Numbered from the stretch's first letter, positions 1-9,109 are shown. The stretch: DNA of 64,000 nucleotides from Nostoc sp. JL33 (GCF_017114985.1 NZ_JABXKP010000077.1:1-64000), one strand, 5' to 3'. Program-made: numbers and translations. Notes: generated by a model from the sequence alone, not told the origin.

Positions 1-35
1 TCCCTCCTTATGGATTTAGGCTGAACGAATCGCAC

Positions 36-470
36 TCCCCACCTTCAATGTACTCATAAGGTGGGGATTGTGAGCGGGGGGTGTTCGCGAACAGCGTCAC
101 GAAGTGAGGATTGCATCCAGTATTGTTTTTTTTGCTTCAGCAAAAACAAATACTGGATGCATGACGAAGCACCAAAATTTTCTGGTAGAATTATTGGGTC
201 TTGACCCTGCGGGTTCAAAATCGCTCTTTGAGGGAAACCCTCAAGACCGCGTTTTTCACCATCAATGCCATAAGCGAAAACCAAGCTAATAGGTATATGT
301 TGCAGGAAGAAGATTTGGGTCTTGGGAACCAGGACTCCTGCCCTTGGAGGGAATGTCAGACTTTCTAGTACTACGGAGTTCTGGAGGCTGTTCCCGATGA
401 ATTGGGAAGCCCCGTCCGTCTTACGGCGGGGTAGTTCACCAGCCTTGTCTTGAATAAAATGGTGTGACAT
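36..470 (-). mobile_element. Decayed IS200/IS605-like end or non-autonomous derivative
   Basis: No transposase is visible, but the stretch carries several hairpins: a perfect 10-bp inverted repeat (36-45 and 58-67, arm TCCCCACCTT), a perfect 13-bp one (112-124 and 149-161, arm TGCATCCAGTATT) and a GC-rich hairpin near 405-432. The left hairpin resembles the CCCCATCTT hairpin that ends the TnpB remnant at 17114-17377, and both regions share a GAACTACCCC motif. A 138-codon open frame on the minus strand looks like repeat translation rather than a protein. The IS605 assignment rests on this resemblance only. Confidence 0.33.
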
Positions 471-1784
471 AATTGCATAGATTGCATCAGTCGTAAATTA
501 TGGGCAAACGTAATCCATTGCAGTCGTGTGATCAAAGCCTGACAGCAAAAAGACCACAGCTGCATATCCGATTAACCCTACAAGGTTGATCAGATATCTA
601 GACAATGTGCAATTAGCGCCCGCTGTTATTCCTCTAGGGTTTTGCGAGTCTAGGGGATAGCGTGCGGGATAGCCTCAGTCTCAAGATAAGTAACCTCGAA
701 CGCTAAAAAGCTAGCTTTGGGTAGGCTACAGTAACTAGAAGACTATAAAGCACATCACAATTTTCGGAGATTTTACTAATCAAGCAAAACTCCACTTAAA
801 CAAATATTGCTTAAGTTTACTTGGAAGATTCCAGAGCGAATTCTTTTCCTGCCGTGTCTAGTACCTTTAAGGGAAGATATAGCAATAGCAAGTCATTTAA
901 CGTTTGGATTATACCTCCTCTAGTGTAGGAAATGCAAGTGATGAGAATAGATTTGCCAACATGATACTTACATGTTTAGCTTACCCTGAGCAAGTTGAAA
1001 TTTAAATACTTTAGGGCTTTGTTAATCTAAATGTTCGGAAAAATCACCTAATAGGTGACTTTTCGCAAAAAAAATATATTTAAAACCCATTTATACATTA
1101 AATCTTTAAACAGCTAGGACAGCTAGCGTAGTATGAAGCGATTGATAACGGCGGGTATTGTTTGCTTAAAGCTGATACTAAGTTGTTTGAATTAGCAGTG
1201 AGGTTAAACACGTTAATATTGTGATCAAGGACACATGCTAGTAAATGACAAAAAAAGCTCAGTACGCTCGCTTTGGCATTTTTGGGCATTGACTTAATCA
1301 AGCTTAAGCAATAAAGCCTAATTAATGTATAAACTAACCTTAGCATTCCACACATTTTAGATAAAATTTATCGGTTCTATTAACTTCCCTTAAGTAGATT
1401 TTCTATTTATTTACTATAAATAAATACCTTTATTTCTGAATGAATAAACGGTGAAATAGCACACGCTTATCTATCACCGAATGCTGGCTGGTAATGTCGG
1501 AGGTTGTCGAATATAGTACTGTTGTTCACCCAAAGGCGGCGGGGAGTGAATTGACTGCTCGATAAAAGGATATCAGTATAGATTAGCGATCGCTGTTATT
1601 ACTTGTTTTTATGTAACTCATCCCTAAGGAAGTAGTTTTTTCCGATATTTTTAGATATCTCTTGTTAGGAATTCTATATTTTTGGAAGTATTTGCAAAAT
1701 TAAAAATCCCTAAACAGTCAATACTGAATTTGGTTTTGACCAAAATAAGTAATCACAGCGCCTAAATACACCGAGGAAAAAGCG
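471..1784. other. Gene-poor stretch upstream of the oxidase cluster
   Basis: I find no convincing gene in about 1.3 kb of AT-rich sequence. An 85-codon minus-strand frame (1098-1355) has no recognisable features. There is a 15-bp palindrome at 1044-1058 (TCACCTA-A-TAGGTGA), and a 6-bp dyad TTTGGT/ACCAAA at 1729-1744, about 40 bases before the first oxidase-cluster gene, that could be an operator. No clear GTA-N8-TAC NtcA site was found by eye. Confidence 0.4.
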
Positions 1785-2279
1785 ATGTCTGCCTTGCCGC
1801 TCAATAGTCAGAATCTACCGTACCCTGACCCTCTGCACCCGATCATCGTTCACTTTGTGATTGCGATGGTGTTTTTTTCTTTCTTCTGCGATGTTGTCGG
1901 CTATTTTACCCGCAACGTGCGTTTATTTGAGGTAAGTTTCTGGAATATGTTTGTTGCGGCGATCGCCATTTTTCTAGCAGTGATATTTGGTCAGTTTGAA
2001 GCGGGTTTAGCAAACATTTACGGTTCTGTACAGCTAACGCTGAATTATCATACTATTTTGGGTTGGTCACTTGCGGCTATTGTGGTGGCGATCGCCGCTT
2101 GGCGTTTTGTGATTCGCAACCGCAGCCCACACAAAGTCCCACCAGCTTATCTGGGTGCCACAACGTTTTTAATTTGTCTGGTATTCTTGCAAGTGTATTT
2201 GGGGAGCAAGCTATTTTGGGTATACGGGCTGCATGTCGAGCCAGTCGTTGAAGCGATGAAGAAGGGAGTATCGCTATGA
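1785..2279 (+). CDS. DUF2231 family membrane protein (first of pair)
   Basis: This 164-residue protein has four hydrophobic segments and opens with LHPIIVHF, the His-Pro/His signature of DUF2231 membrane proteins. Their biochemical role is not established. In cyanobacteria such genes are often found directly upstream of cytochrome-oxidase-type gene clusters, as here. GAGGAAAAAGCG precedes the ATG as a good ribosome binding site, so the start is well supported. The stop overlaps the start of the next DUF2231 gene by 4 bases (ATGA), showing translational coupling. The pair probably opens the oxidase operon and may take part in assembly or membrane organisation, which is inference from position only. 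Confidence 0.8.
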   Translation: MSALPLNSQNLPYPDPLHPIIVHFVIAMVFFSFFCDVVGYFTRNVRLFEVSFWNMFVAAIAIFLAVIFGQFEAGLANIYGSVQLTLNYHTILGWSLAAIVVAIAAWRFVIRNRSPHKVPPAYLGATTFLICLVFLQVYLGSKLFWVYGLHVEPVVEAMKKGVSL

Positions 2280-2881
2280 ACTCGCAGCTCATTGAGCAGT
2301 TGGGATTGAAGTTGGGTGCTAACGGGCTACCCTACGAAATCCCAATGCATCCGCAACTGGTGCATCTGACACTGGGTTTATTCATCATTGCCGTCCTCTT
2401 TGATATAGCAGGCACATTCTTTCCTATAGAAAAACGGATTTTCAAATTTTTAGGTCTTCCTGCCATCCGTGCGGGTCTTTTCGATGTCGGGTGGTACAAT
2501 CTGCTGGCGGCGGCAACGGTCACTTTTTTTACCGTTGCAGTGGGATTTTTTGAGCTACTGCTAGCAAACCCACCAGTCAATGAAAAAAGTGCTTGGGGTT
2601 TGAGCGCCCCTTTAACAATGCTTTTGCATGGTTTGGGTGGCGTGTTCCTGTTGGGGAGCATCGTCGCAATGGCTGTGTGGAGAGGCTTACAGCGCTATCG
2701 CTGGCGCAAAGATTCATCAAGGCAGGTGCAGTGGAGTTATTTATTACTAGGCATTGTGATACTAGGCATTTTATATGTCCACGGAACATTGGGAGCGCAA
2801 TTGGGAGAAGAGTTTGGAATTCACGTTACTGCTGCAAAATTGCTCCAACAGGGCACAAATCCTGATTTGCTGCTTAAATAA
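2276..2881 (+). CDS. DUF2231 family membrane protein (second of pair)
   Basis: This 201-residue paralogue of the preceding protein carries the same family signature near its N-terminus (MHPQLVHLTLG) and about four membrane spans. It is coupled to the upstream gene by an ATGA overlap and is followed, after about 150 bases, by the oxidase subunit II gene. That gap contains short repeat sequence (about 2904-2955) of a type scattered through Nostoc-like genomes. Function is unknown. Position suggests a partner or assembly role for the terminal oxidase. Confidence 0.78.
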   Translation: MNSQLIEQLGLKLGANGLPYEIPMHPQLVHLTLGLFIIAVLFDIAGTFFPIEKRIFKFLGLPAIRAGLFDVGWYNLLAAATVTFFTVAVGFFELLLANPPVNEKSAWGLSAPLTMLLHGLGGVFLLGSIVAMAVWRGLQRYRWRKDSSRQVQWSYLLLGIVILGILYVHGTLGAQLGEEFGIHVTAAKLLQQGTNPDLLLK

Positions 2882-3034
2882 TCAAACCAGAAGCACTAAG
2901 CAATTCAAAATTCCAAATTCCAAATGTTCGCGTAGCGTCTGGTAGAGAAGAAATAGAATTGTAGCTATTAACCGGATGTAAATTAAAAGTGCAACACATG
3001 TTGAGTGCATATTGGACTTTGGACAAAAATTGCT

Positions 3035-3958
3035 ATGTTTAGATTTTTAGAATATTTACTAATAGCTGGTTATATTGCAGTCCTGCTCGTTATCAGCCAT
3101 TGGATTGGACAGCAAGCCGAATCCTGGATGCCTCTTCAAGCCACCGCAGAAGCAAAAAAAGTAGATGATTTATTTAGCTTCTTAGTTTCAATAGGAGCTT
3201 TCATCTTGCTTGGGCTGGTTGGCATGATGCTGTATTCGGTACTTTTCTTTCGTGCATCCAAGGATGACTACAGCGAAGGACACCCCTCTAGAGGCGATGT
3301 GAGGCTAGAAATTCTCTGGACAGCAACCCCGACTCTGCTGGTGTTGTGGATTGCTTTTCAAAGCTTCAATATTTATCAGCAATTAGACATCTTGGGTTTA
3401 GCACAAATCGTGCATTTGCATATGCCCTTAGAATCAGAACCAGCTGACGCCGCACTAGTTAGCGACGTTCCCAAACCGGCTTCTGAAACTATTGATGTTT
3501 TCGCTAAACAGTGGGAGTGGTCTTTCCGCTATCCAAATAATGTTACCAGTAACGAATTACACCTAAAAGTAGATCGTAGCACCCGCTTGAATCTGCACGC
3601 ACAAGATGTAATCCACGGTTTCTACGTCCCTGAGTTCCGCTTAAAACAGGATATTATCCCCAAACGCGACATTGATATTGTGCTAACGCCTACTCGCACA
3701 GGAAAATATAAGCTGAAAGATTCTCAATTTAGTGGTACTTACTTTGCTTTGATGGAGGCAGATATATACGTTGAATCCCTGAAAGCGTATAACCAGTGGC
3801 TCGTCCAAGTGGCTAGCGAACCAACGACTGTTGTAAAAAATCAGGCAGTTGCCGAACATATCCAAGCACCAAAGACATTATTTAAAAGCGGCTGGTACAC
3901 TGTCGCACCCACTCCAAGAGCCGTAGCGAATAAAAGGAAAGTAAGTAATGACACATGA
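3035..3958 (+). CDS. coxB: Heme-copper oxidase subunit II lacking CuA ligands (ARTO type)
   Basis: The 307-residue protein has two N-terminal membrane helices and a C-terminal cupredoxin domain (about residues 150-250). The first CuA His is present in DVIHGFYVPEFRLKQD (H194). The CuA loop, normally C-x-E-x-C-G-x-x-H-x-x-M, reads DSQFSGTYFALM (229-240): both Cys and the second His are replaced, and only the Met remains. Subunits II without CuA belong to quinol-type oxidases, and in cyanobacteria to the alternative respiratory terminal oxidase (ARTO, Cox3 in Anabaena). I prefer the ATG at 3035; a GTG at 3005 would add 10 residues. The end overlaps subunit I by 11 bases. The electron donor is therefore probably plastoquinol rather than cytochrome c or plastocyanin. 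Confidence 0.9.
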   Translation: MFRFLEYLLIAGYIAVLLVISHWIGQQAESWMPLQATAEAKKVDDLFSFLVSIGAFILLGLVGMMLYSVLFFRASKDDYSEGHPSRGDVRLEILWTATPTLLVLWIAFQSFNIYQQLDILGLAQIVHLHMPLESEPADAALVSDVPKPASETIDVFAKQWEWSFRYPNNVTSNELHLKVDRSTRLNLHAQDVIHGFYVPEFRLKQDIIPKRDIDIVLTPTRTGKYKLKDSQFSGTYFALMEADIYVESLKAYNQWLVQVASEPTTVVKNQAVAEHIQAPKTLFKSGWYTVAPTPRAVANKRKVSNDT

Positions 3959-5603
3959 ATTCAGTGAAGCGATCGCCGAGGATAAACAGCCTATTGATGG
4001 CTGGCGGCAATATTTCAGCTTCAGCACCGACCATAAGGTTATCGGTGTTCAGTACATGGTGATGACGTTTATTTTCTTCCTGATTGGCGGGCTGTTGGCG
4101 ATGATCATTCGTGCCGAACTGCTCACCCCGGAATCAAATCTGGTTGATCGCCCCCTTTACAACGGCTTGTTCACCATGCACGGGACAATCATGATTTTCC
4201 TGTGGATTATCCCCTTCAATGCCGGACTTTCTAACTACTTAGTGCCGTTAATGATTGGAGCGCGGGACATGGCGTTTCCTTTACTTAATGCGATCTCGTT
4301 TTGGATTCTGCCACCAGCAGGTATTTTGCTAATATCGAGCTTTTTGCTACCCAATGGGACTGCACAGACCGGTTGGTGGTCTTATCCACCAGTCAGCCTG
4401 CAATTTCCGCCCGGTCAACTAATTAACGGTGAATTCATTTGGATCGTCAGTCTAATATTGATTGGCATCTCCTCGATCATGGGGGCTGTGAATTTTGTGA
4501 CTACCATCTTTTGGATGCGATCGCCAGGGATGACGTTTTTCCGAATGCCCGTATTTGTTTGGTCGGTTCTCAGCGCTCAGTTGTTGCAGCTAATTAACTT
4601 ACCAGCCTTGACAGGTGCATTGATCCTGCTGTTGTTTGACCTCGCTTTCGGTACACAATTCTTCAAACCTGAAGAAGGTGGCGATCCCATCATTTACCAA
4701 CATTTATTCTGGTTCTATTCTCACCCGGCAGTTTATATCATGGCACTACCAGCCTTCGGTATTATTGCGGAGATTCTGCCAGCCTTTTCCCGGAATCCCC
4801 TGTTTGGCTACCGGTCAGTTGCGATCGCCTCATTAGGTATCGCTGTTGTCAGCATCTTTGTTTGGGTGCATCACATGTTCACCAGTGCTACCCCTGGCTG
4901 GATGCGGATGACTTTTATGTTTACATCGATGCTGGTTTCCATACCGACTGGTGTGAAAGCATTTGCTTGGACTGCCACTATCTGGAAAAGCAAGCTGCAT
5001 TTAGAAACACCAATGCTATTTGCGATGGGAGCAGCAGCGATGTTTATTTTCGGTGGCGTTACTGGTGTAATGCTGGCTGCAACGCCCTTTGATATTCACG
5101 TCAACAACACCTATTTTGTAGTAGGTCACTTCCATTACATCGTCTTCAACACCATCACGATGGCAATCTTCGCAGCCATTTATTTCTGGTTTCCCAAAAT
5201 AACTGGAAGGATGTACGCTGAAGGTTGGGGCAAGCTGCATTTTTGGCTGACCTTTATCCCTGCCAATATTACCTTCTTCTCCATGCACCCGTTAGGTTTG
5301 CAAGGGATGTTGCGCCGAGTCTCTTCCTACGATCCACGGTATCAAGGATGGAATGTCATCGCTAGTCTAGCGGCATTCTTGCTGGGAGTATCTACTCTGC
5401 CCTTTATTGCCAATATTGTCGGTTCTTGGCTATACGGCCCAAGGGCGGTTGATAATCCTTGGCACGCTACTGGATTGGAATGGACAACCACTTCACCACC
5501 TTTGCGAGAGAACTTTGCAGAGATTCCAATTGTCACAAGACCCCCTTACGACTACGGCGATCCAAAATACTCAGTAATAGCAAATTCTGATAACGGTGAG
5601 TAA
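3948..5603 (+). CDS. coxA: Heme-copper oxidase subunit I
   Basis: This 551-residue, roughly 12-helix protein is the catalytic subunit reducing O2 to water. All redox ligands are visible: a low-spin heme His in MHGT (H78), the CuB/cross-link motif SHPAVY (H259, Y263), the CuB pair WVHHMF (H308, H309) and the heme ligands GHFH (H394, H396). It should therefore be catalytically competent despite the altered subunit II. AAAGGAAAG lies just before the ATG, which sits inside the end of coxB. It is followed after 56 bases by coxC. In heterocyst formers the cox2 and cox3 clusters are induced in heterocysts, where oxygen removal protects nitrogenase; whether this copy is so regulated cannot be read from the sequence. 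Confidence 0.96.
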   Translation: MTHEFSEAIAEDKQPIDGWRQYFSFSTDHKVIGVQYMVMTFIFFLIGGLLAMIIRAELLTPESNLVDRPLYNGLFTMHGTIMIFLWIIPFNAGLSNYLVPLMIGARDMAFPLLNAISFWILPPAGILLISSFLLPNGTAQTGWWSYPPVSLQFPPGQLINGEFIWIVSLILIGISSIMGAVNFVTTIFWMRSPGMTFFRMPVFVWSVLSAQLLQLINLPALTGALILLLFDLAFGTQFFKPEEGGDPIIYQHLFWFYSHPAVYIMALPAFGIIAEILPAFSRNPLFGYRSVAIASLGIAVVSIFVWVHHMFTSATPGWMRMTFMFTSMLVSIPTGVKAFAWTATIWKSKLHLETPMLFAMGAAAMFIFGGVTGVMLAATPFDIHVNNTYFVVGHFHYIVFNTITMAIFAAIYFWFPKITGRMYAEGWGKLHFWLTFIPANITFFSMHPLGLQGMLRRVSSYDPRYQGWNVIASLAAFLLGVSTLPFIANIVGSWLYGPRAVDNPWHATGLEWTTTSPPLRENFAEIPIVTRPPYDYGDPKYSVIANSDNGE

Positions 5604-5620
5604 GGAGTTAGACCAATTTT

Positions 5621-5659
5621 AATTACGAATTACGAATTACGAATTACGAGTTACGAGTT
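5621..5659 (+). repeat. STRR heptamer array abutting the coxC start
   Basis: Five tandem heptamers (four AATTACG, then AGTTACG) and a partial sixth (AGTTA) run directly into the coxC ATG at 5660. Such short tandemly repeated repetitive sequences are typical of filamentous cyanobacteria. The array occupies the place where a ribosome binding site would lie, so the nearest purine-rich motif (GTAAGGAGTTAG) is about 50 bases upstream. Confidence 0.85.
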
Positions 5660-6325
5660 ATGCAACGTCGCCCCATTCATTTAGATGAAAGTCCGATCCG
5701 TTTTGAACAGTGGCGGCGACGCCTACCAAATTGGTTGCAGCGCTTCCTGCCAAGTGGCGGTGGGAGTCATGAAGATCATCATGGTAAAGGGATGTTCGGG
5801 TTTACCGTGTTCCTGCTGTCAGAGAGCATCATCTTCTTGAGTTTTATCCTTACATATGTTGCTCTGCGATTAACGGCATCTAACTGGCTACCATCTGGTG
5901 TTTCCGGGCCGAAATTGTCTACTTTTGTGATTATTAACACGGTGGTGCTGCTTTCCAGTAGCTTAGTAATTCAACCAGCAGAAAATGCCCTCAGACGTAA
6001 TCAACTCAGTAAATTTCGCTGGCTGTGGCTGCTCACGATCGCAATGGGAACCTACTTCTTGATAGGTCTATTAATTGAGTGGAAAAATCTCGATTTCAAG
6101 TTGACTACAGGATTAGTTGGTTCCACATTTTATTTGCTAACAGGTTTCCACGGTCTACACGTTCTGGCTGGTGTTGTGCTTCAGATAATTATGCTGATTC
6201 GCTCATTCATTCCAGGCAATTATAATCAGACTCACTTCGGTACAAGTGCGACTACTCTATTTTGGCACTTTGTTGATCTAGTTTGGGTCTTCCTTTTCTC
6301 GCTTCTCTATCTTTGGCGGGCATAA
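5660..6325 (+). CDS. coxC: Heme-copper oxidase subunit III
   Basis: The 221-residue protein has a charged N-terminus (about 45 residues) followed by five hydrophobic helices and matches bacterial oxidase subunit III, with HHGKGMFGFTVFLLSES near the first helix and FHGLHVLAG in the third or fourth. Subunit III stabilises subunit I and its proton uptake. It follows coxA and is probably in the same transcript. The start codon directly follows a heptamer repeat array and lacks a normal Shine-Dalgarno sequence at the usual distance, so its translation may be coupled or weak. Confidence 0.93.
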   Translation: MQRRPIHLDESPIRFEQWRRRLPNWLQRFLPSGGGSHEDHHGKGMFGFTVFLLSESIIFLSFILTYVALRLTASNWLPSGVSGPKLSTFVIINTVVLLSSSLVIQPAENALRRNQLSKFRWLWLLTIAMGTYFLIGLLIEWKNLDFKLTTGLVGSTFYLLTGFHGLHVLAGVVLQIIMLIRSFIPGNYNQTHFGTSATTLFWHFVDLVWVFLFSLLYLWRA

Positions 6326-6363
6326 AACTGTTCAGTTAACCAAGTATTTTCAGGAGTAACTTT

Positions 6364-6609
6364 ATGAATTTATTCATCCAAGAAATACCAGCGTCAGAAC
6401 GCGCCCCAAAAGCAGTTCAAGAAACTCCATCACCAGGTAAAGACCCACTAATTGCTCATAGTTTACAAAAAGAGCAATATATTGGCATTATTGGGCTAGC
6501 GATCGCCTTGGTTGCTGCTGTGGGATTTTTTAGTCAGAGAGTTGAATACGCTATTGGATTGGCTGTGATCCTCAGCGTTAGTTTGATTGCTTTGTTTTTA
6601 TTCCTATAG
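6364..6609 (+). CDS. Small membrane protein of the oxidase cluster
   Basis: This 81-residue protein has a polar Pro-rich N-terminus (about 35 residues) and two hydrophobic helices (about 38-56 and 62-81). The motif CAGGAGTAAC before the ATG is a good ribosome binding site. It lies 38 bases after coxC and 50 bases before the NADH dehydrogenase gene, so it is probably co-transcribed. I do not recognise a family. A subunit IV-like accessory protein of the oxidase is a plausible but unproven role. Confidence 0.7.
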   Translation: MNLFIQEIPASERAPKAVQETPSPGKDPLIAHSLQKEQYIGIIGLAIALVAAVGFFSQRVEYAIGLAVILSVSLIALFLFL

Positions 6610-6659
6610 TTCAGCTTTGATTAATTGAACATCCTGTCACAATATTTGGAAGTGATTTT

Positions 6660-8027
6660 ATGAACAGCCCAGTTTATCAAACTGTAATTGTCGGTGGTGG
6701 CTTTGCAGGGCTATTTACAGCCTTGCACTTAGCTCACAAAAATTATCCTCGCTCTGTGATCTTGATTGATAAAGACGAACGCTTTTGCTTTAAGCCGTTA
6801 CTCTATGAATATTTCGATGGCGAGATGGATGCCTTTCAAGTAGTACCACGTTTTTCAGAATTACTTAAAGGTAGTGGTGTCATCTTTGTTCAAGATACAG
6901 TGCAGTCGATAGACTTGCATCAAAAGGCAGTCAAATTAGCTTCAGGAAGCTCCTACAATTACAGTAACTTAGTATTAGCTTTGGGCAGCGTTACTGGCTA
7001 TCATCAAGTTGAGGGAGCCAAAGAAAATGCCTTTCCTTTCTGGACGCAAGCAGATGCGATCGCTCTGGAGCGGCATTTACGTGATTGTTTACAACGAGCA
7101 GTGCAAACTGAAGATTTAGAACAACGCCGCAAACTGTTAACAGTAGTCGTAGTTGGTGGTGGTGCTTCTGGTGTAGAGATGGCAGCAACTTTAGCTGATT
7201 TTCTGCCACATTGGTATAGCGCTTTAGGAGGCAATCAAAGTGAAATTCGCGTGGTACTGCTCAATCACGGTAAACAAATCCTCAACGGTGATCTGAATGA
7301 CCCATTACGTGAAATTGCCGAAAGGGAATTGAAAAAACGCGCTGTGCCAATTGAAATACTCACGGGAGCAGAAGCTACTGCTATTCATCCGAACGCAATT
7401 GAATATAAGCGCAATGATCAAATCGAGACATTAGCAACACATACTACAATCTGGACAGGTGGGACTTCCGCTCATCCAGTGATTAAAGATTTACCAATTC
7501 CCAAAGAACATCGGGATCATGGCGATCGCCTCCTAGTTACTCCTACCATGCAATTGCTCGACTTTCCAGAAGTTTTTGCAGGTGGTGACTGTGTGGCAGC
7601 TCAGGATAATTCGCTACCACCTACAGCTCAAGTCGCTTATCAGCAGGGAGCTAATATTGCCAGTAATTTGAAAGCATTAGCGTTGGGAGAAGACCCCAAA
7701 CCTGCTAAGGTTAACATCCGTGGAACTCTCTTGAAATTGGGGATAAATGAGGCTGCTGCTAACTTATTCAATGTTTTTGAAGTTGCAGGCGAACCCGGAC
7801 ATTTAATTCGTCACGGCACTTATTTAACGCTATTGCCAACAGCAATTCATGATTTCAAAGCGACAACTGAATGGGTGGATGAGGAAATTTTTCATCACCA
7901 CCTCGACCCTCAAGATGTAGGTAAAAAAGTGGTGCAAGCGGTGGAATTAGTTGGTGCTGGAGTTGTGGGCGTTTTAGTTGCCAGAAAATTATTGAAAATG
8001 TTAGGTGATGAACAGAAAAGGGACTAG
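6660..8027 (+). CDS. Type II NADH dehydrogenase (NDH-2)
   Basis: This 455-residue flavoprotein transfers electrons from NAD(P)H to quinone without pumping protons. An N-terminal FAD-binding Rossmann motif VGGGFAG (about residues 11-17), a second dinucleotide motif VVGGGASGVEMA (about 164-175) and the C-terminal FAD motif GGDCVA (about 310) are in the family order. The C-terminus is amphipathic, consistent with peripheral membrane attachment. It closes the oxidase cluster after a 50-base gap, which suggests functional coupling: NDH-2 reduces plastoquinone and the CuA-less oxidase reoxidises it. The stop codon lies inside a 20-bp repeat (8023-8042). Confidence 0.92.
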   Translation: MNSPVYQTVIVGGGFAGLFTALHLAHKNYPRSVILIDKDERFCFKPLLYEYFDGEMDAFQVVPRFSELLKGSGVIFVQDTVQSIDLHQKAVKLASGSSYNYSNLVLALGSVTGYHQVEGAKENAFPFWTQADAIALERHLRDCLQRAVQTEDLEQRRKLLTVVVVGGGASGVEMAATLADFLPHWYSALGGNQSEIRVVLLNHGKQILNGDLNDPLREIAERELKKRAVPIEILTGAEATAIHPNAIEYKRNDQIETLATHTTIWTGGTSAHPVIKDLPIPKEHRDHGDRLLVTPTMQLLDFPEVFAGGDCVAAQDNSLPPTAQVAYQQGANIASNLKALALGEDPKPAKVNIRGTLLKLGINEAAANLFNVFEVAGEPGHLIRHGTYLTLLPTAIHDFKATTEWVDEEIFHHHLDPQDVGKKVVQAVELVGAGVVGVLVARKLLKMLGDEQKRD

Positions 8028-8149
8028 TACCGCAGGGCGTAAGTCAAAAATCAAAAATCAAAAGTCAAAAGTATTATGGAATGGGCTTTTTAGTAATTTT
8101 AAATGGTTGCTCTATTTACGCCGTGGCGTACTAGTACCGCAGGGCGTAA
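8023..8149 (+). repeat. Direct 20-bp repeats flanking a heptamer array
   Basis: The 20-bp sequence ACTAGTACCGCAGGGCGTAA occurs at 8023-8042 and again at 8130-8149. Between them lies a run of TCAAAAA/TCAAAAG heptamers (8044-8071) of the STRR type. The first copy supplies the stop codon of the NADH dehydrogenase gene. The rest of the gap up to the next gene (8150-8462) holds nothing I recognise. Confidence 0.75.
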
Positions 8150-8462
8150 TTCAAAATTCTTGCATTCAAACAGGTATACAGCGATGGGATGTTGCTAATT
8201 ACAGAAGTATTTTAGCAATCAAGAGTAAGGCATTGTGCGACACAATTCTAAATGAATTAGTCATGCTTTCGTCACAATTTTGCCATAGCTCTGTCAATAT
8301 AACGTGTGATGCTAAAGCTCTGGGTTAAAAAATAGGCTCGCTCTATACTAAACCCACACATCAGAGTCTACCGAGAAGAATCACTATAAGGTACTAACCC
8401 TTATGAGGATGACTCTTCTAATCCAAATTGTAAGAATTCTCATAGTTAGAAGGAACAAAAAG

Positions 8463-8867
8463 ATGAATTGGAAAATACTTGCTTTGCTCCCTGCCTTGAC
8501 TTTAGCTACTGCTGTGCCTGCTTACTCTTTAACCAATAATAAAAGCCACAATCCGACTACTGCTTCCTACGTTGCTCAAAATACCCAGCCTGGCAACACT
8601 ATGAAAAAGCCTAATGCTGTCCAAAAAGTTCATGCCAAGCATAGGTCTAATGGTACGGCAAACCATAGTAACGTACTGAGAGTAGGTAGCAGAGGAGAAG
8701 CAGTCAAAACTGTTCAAAATTCTTTAAAGCAGCAAGGATTCTATACTGCAAATGTGAATGGAGTCTTTGATAATAAGACACGTTCAGCCGTGATCAAATA
8801 TCAGAAGTCTAAAGGGTTAAGAGCAGACGGAATAATTGGACACCGGACTTTGGCATCTATGAAATAA
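8463..8867 (+). CDS. Secreted peptidoglycan-binding protein
   Basis: From the ATG at 8463 the protein has 134 residues. AGAAGGA lies 8 bases upstream, and the N-terminus is a clear signal peptide ending near PAYS (residue 22). An upstream ATG at 8403 would add 20 residues and spoil the signal peptide. The C-terminal 65 residues form a PG_binding_1 domain, with LRVGSRGEAVKTVQNSLKQ and the typical ADGIIGHRTL ending. Such proteins bind cell-wall peptidoglycan; no catalytic domain is attached. The stop is directly followed by a MITE-like element. Confidence 0.88.
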   Translation: MNWKILALLPALTLATAVPAYSLTNNKSHNPTTASYVAQNTQPGNTMKKPNAVQKVHAKHRSNGTANHSNVLRVGSRGEAVKTVQNSLKQQGFYTANVNGVFDNKTRSAVIKYQKSKGLRADGIIGHRTLASMK

Positions 8868-8869
8868 AT

Positions 8870-9101
8870 CAGGAGTCAGAATACAGAATTCAGAATTGGT
8901 GAATACTCTATTCATAAAGGGATAGAGTTTTAATCAGGAGGAATATTTAATAGTAGTTTCGCCTACCAGGAGCGAAAGGGCGTAGCGGAATGAAGTACGG
9001 TTTTAACCAATATTCACACGCTCCAGATGAGCTAACGTTGCGCTATCATCCACTCGTACAGAATTCATACTGAATTCTGGCTCCTGAGTTCTGAATTCTG
9101 A
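8870..9101 (-). mobile_element. MITE-like element, copy 1
   Basis: About 232 bp bounded by inverted termini built on CAGGAGTCAGAAT and ATTCTG(G/A)CTCCTG plus GAATTC-rich subterminal sequence. It codes for nothing. The reverse complement matches the element at 15554-15753 across both ends and through internal blocks (CTATCCCTTTATG, AATATTGGTTAAAACC, ATTCTGTACGAGTG). It fills the whole gap between the upstream stop codon and the ligA start codon. It is probably a non-autonomous element moved by a transposase elsewhere in the genome. Confidence 0.72.
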
Positions 9102-9109
9102 TTATAAAA

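Noticed and set aside
54..470. 138-codon minus-strand open frame as a gene
   Set aside because: It reads through several hairpins and repeat blocks, has no recognisable domain and no ribosome binding site; IS-end debris is more likely.
1044..1058. Palindrome TCACCTA-A-TAGGTGA as a terminator
   Set aside because: The one-base centre cannot form a hairpin loop without losing base pairs, and the following T run is short.
1098..1355. 85-codon minus-strand frame as a gene
   Set aside because: No family resemblance, no start signal, and it lies in a gene-poor AT-rich stretch.
8005..8328. 107-codon plus-strand frame after the NADH dehydrogenase gene
   Set aside because: Its first third translates heptamer and 20-bp repeats, and it overlaps the end of the preceding gene without a start signal.
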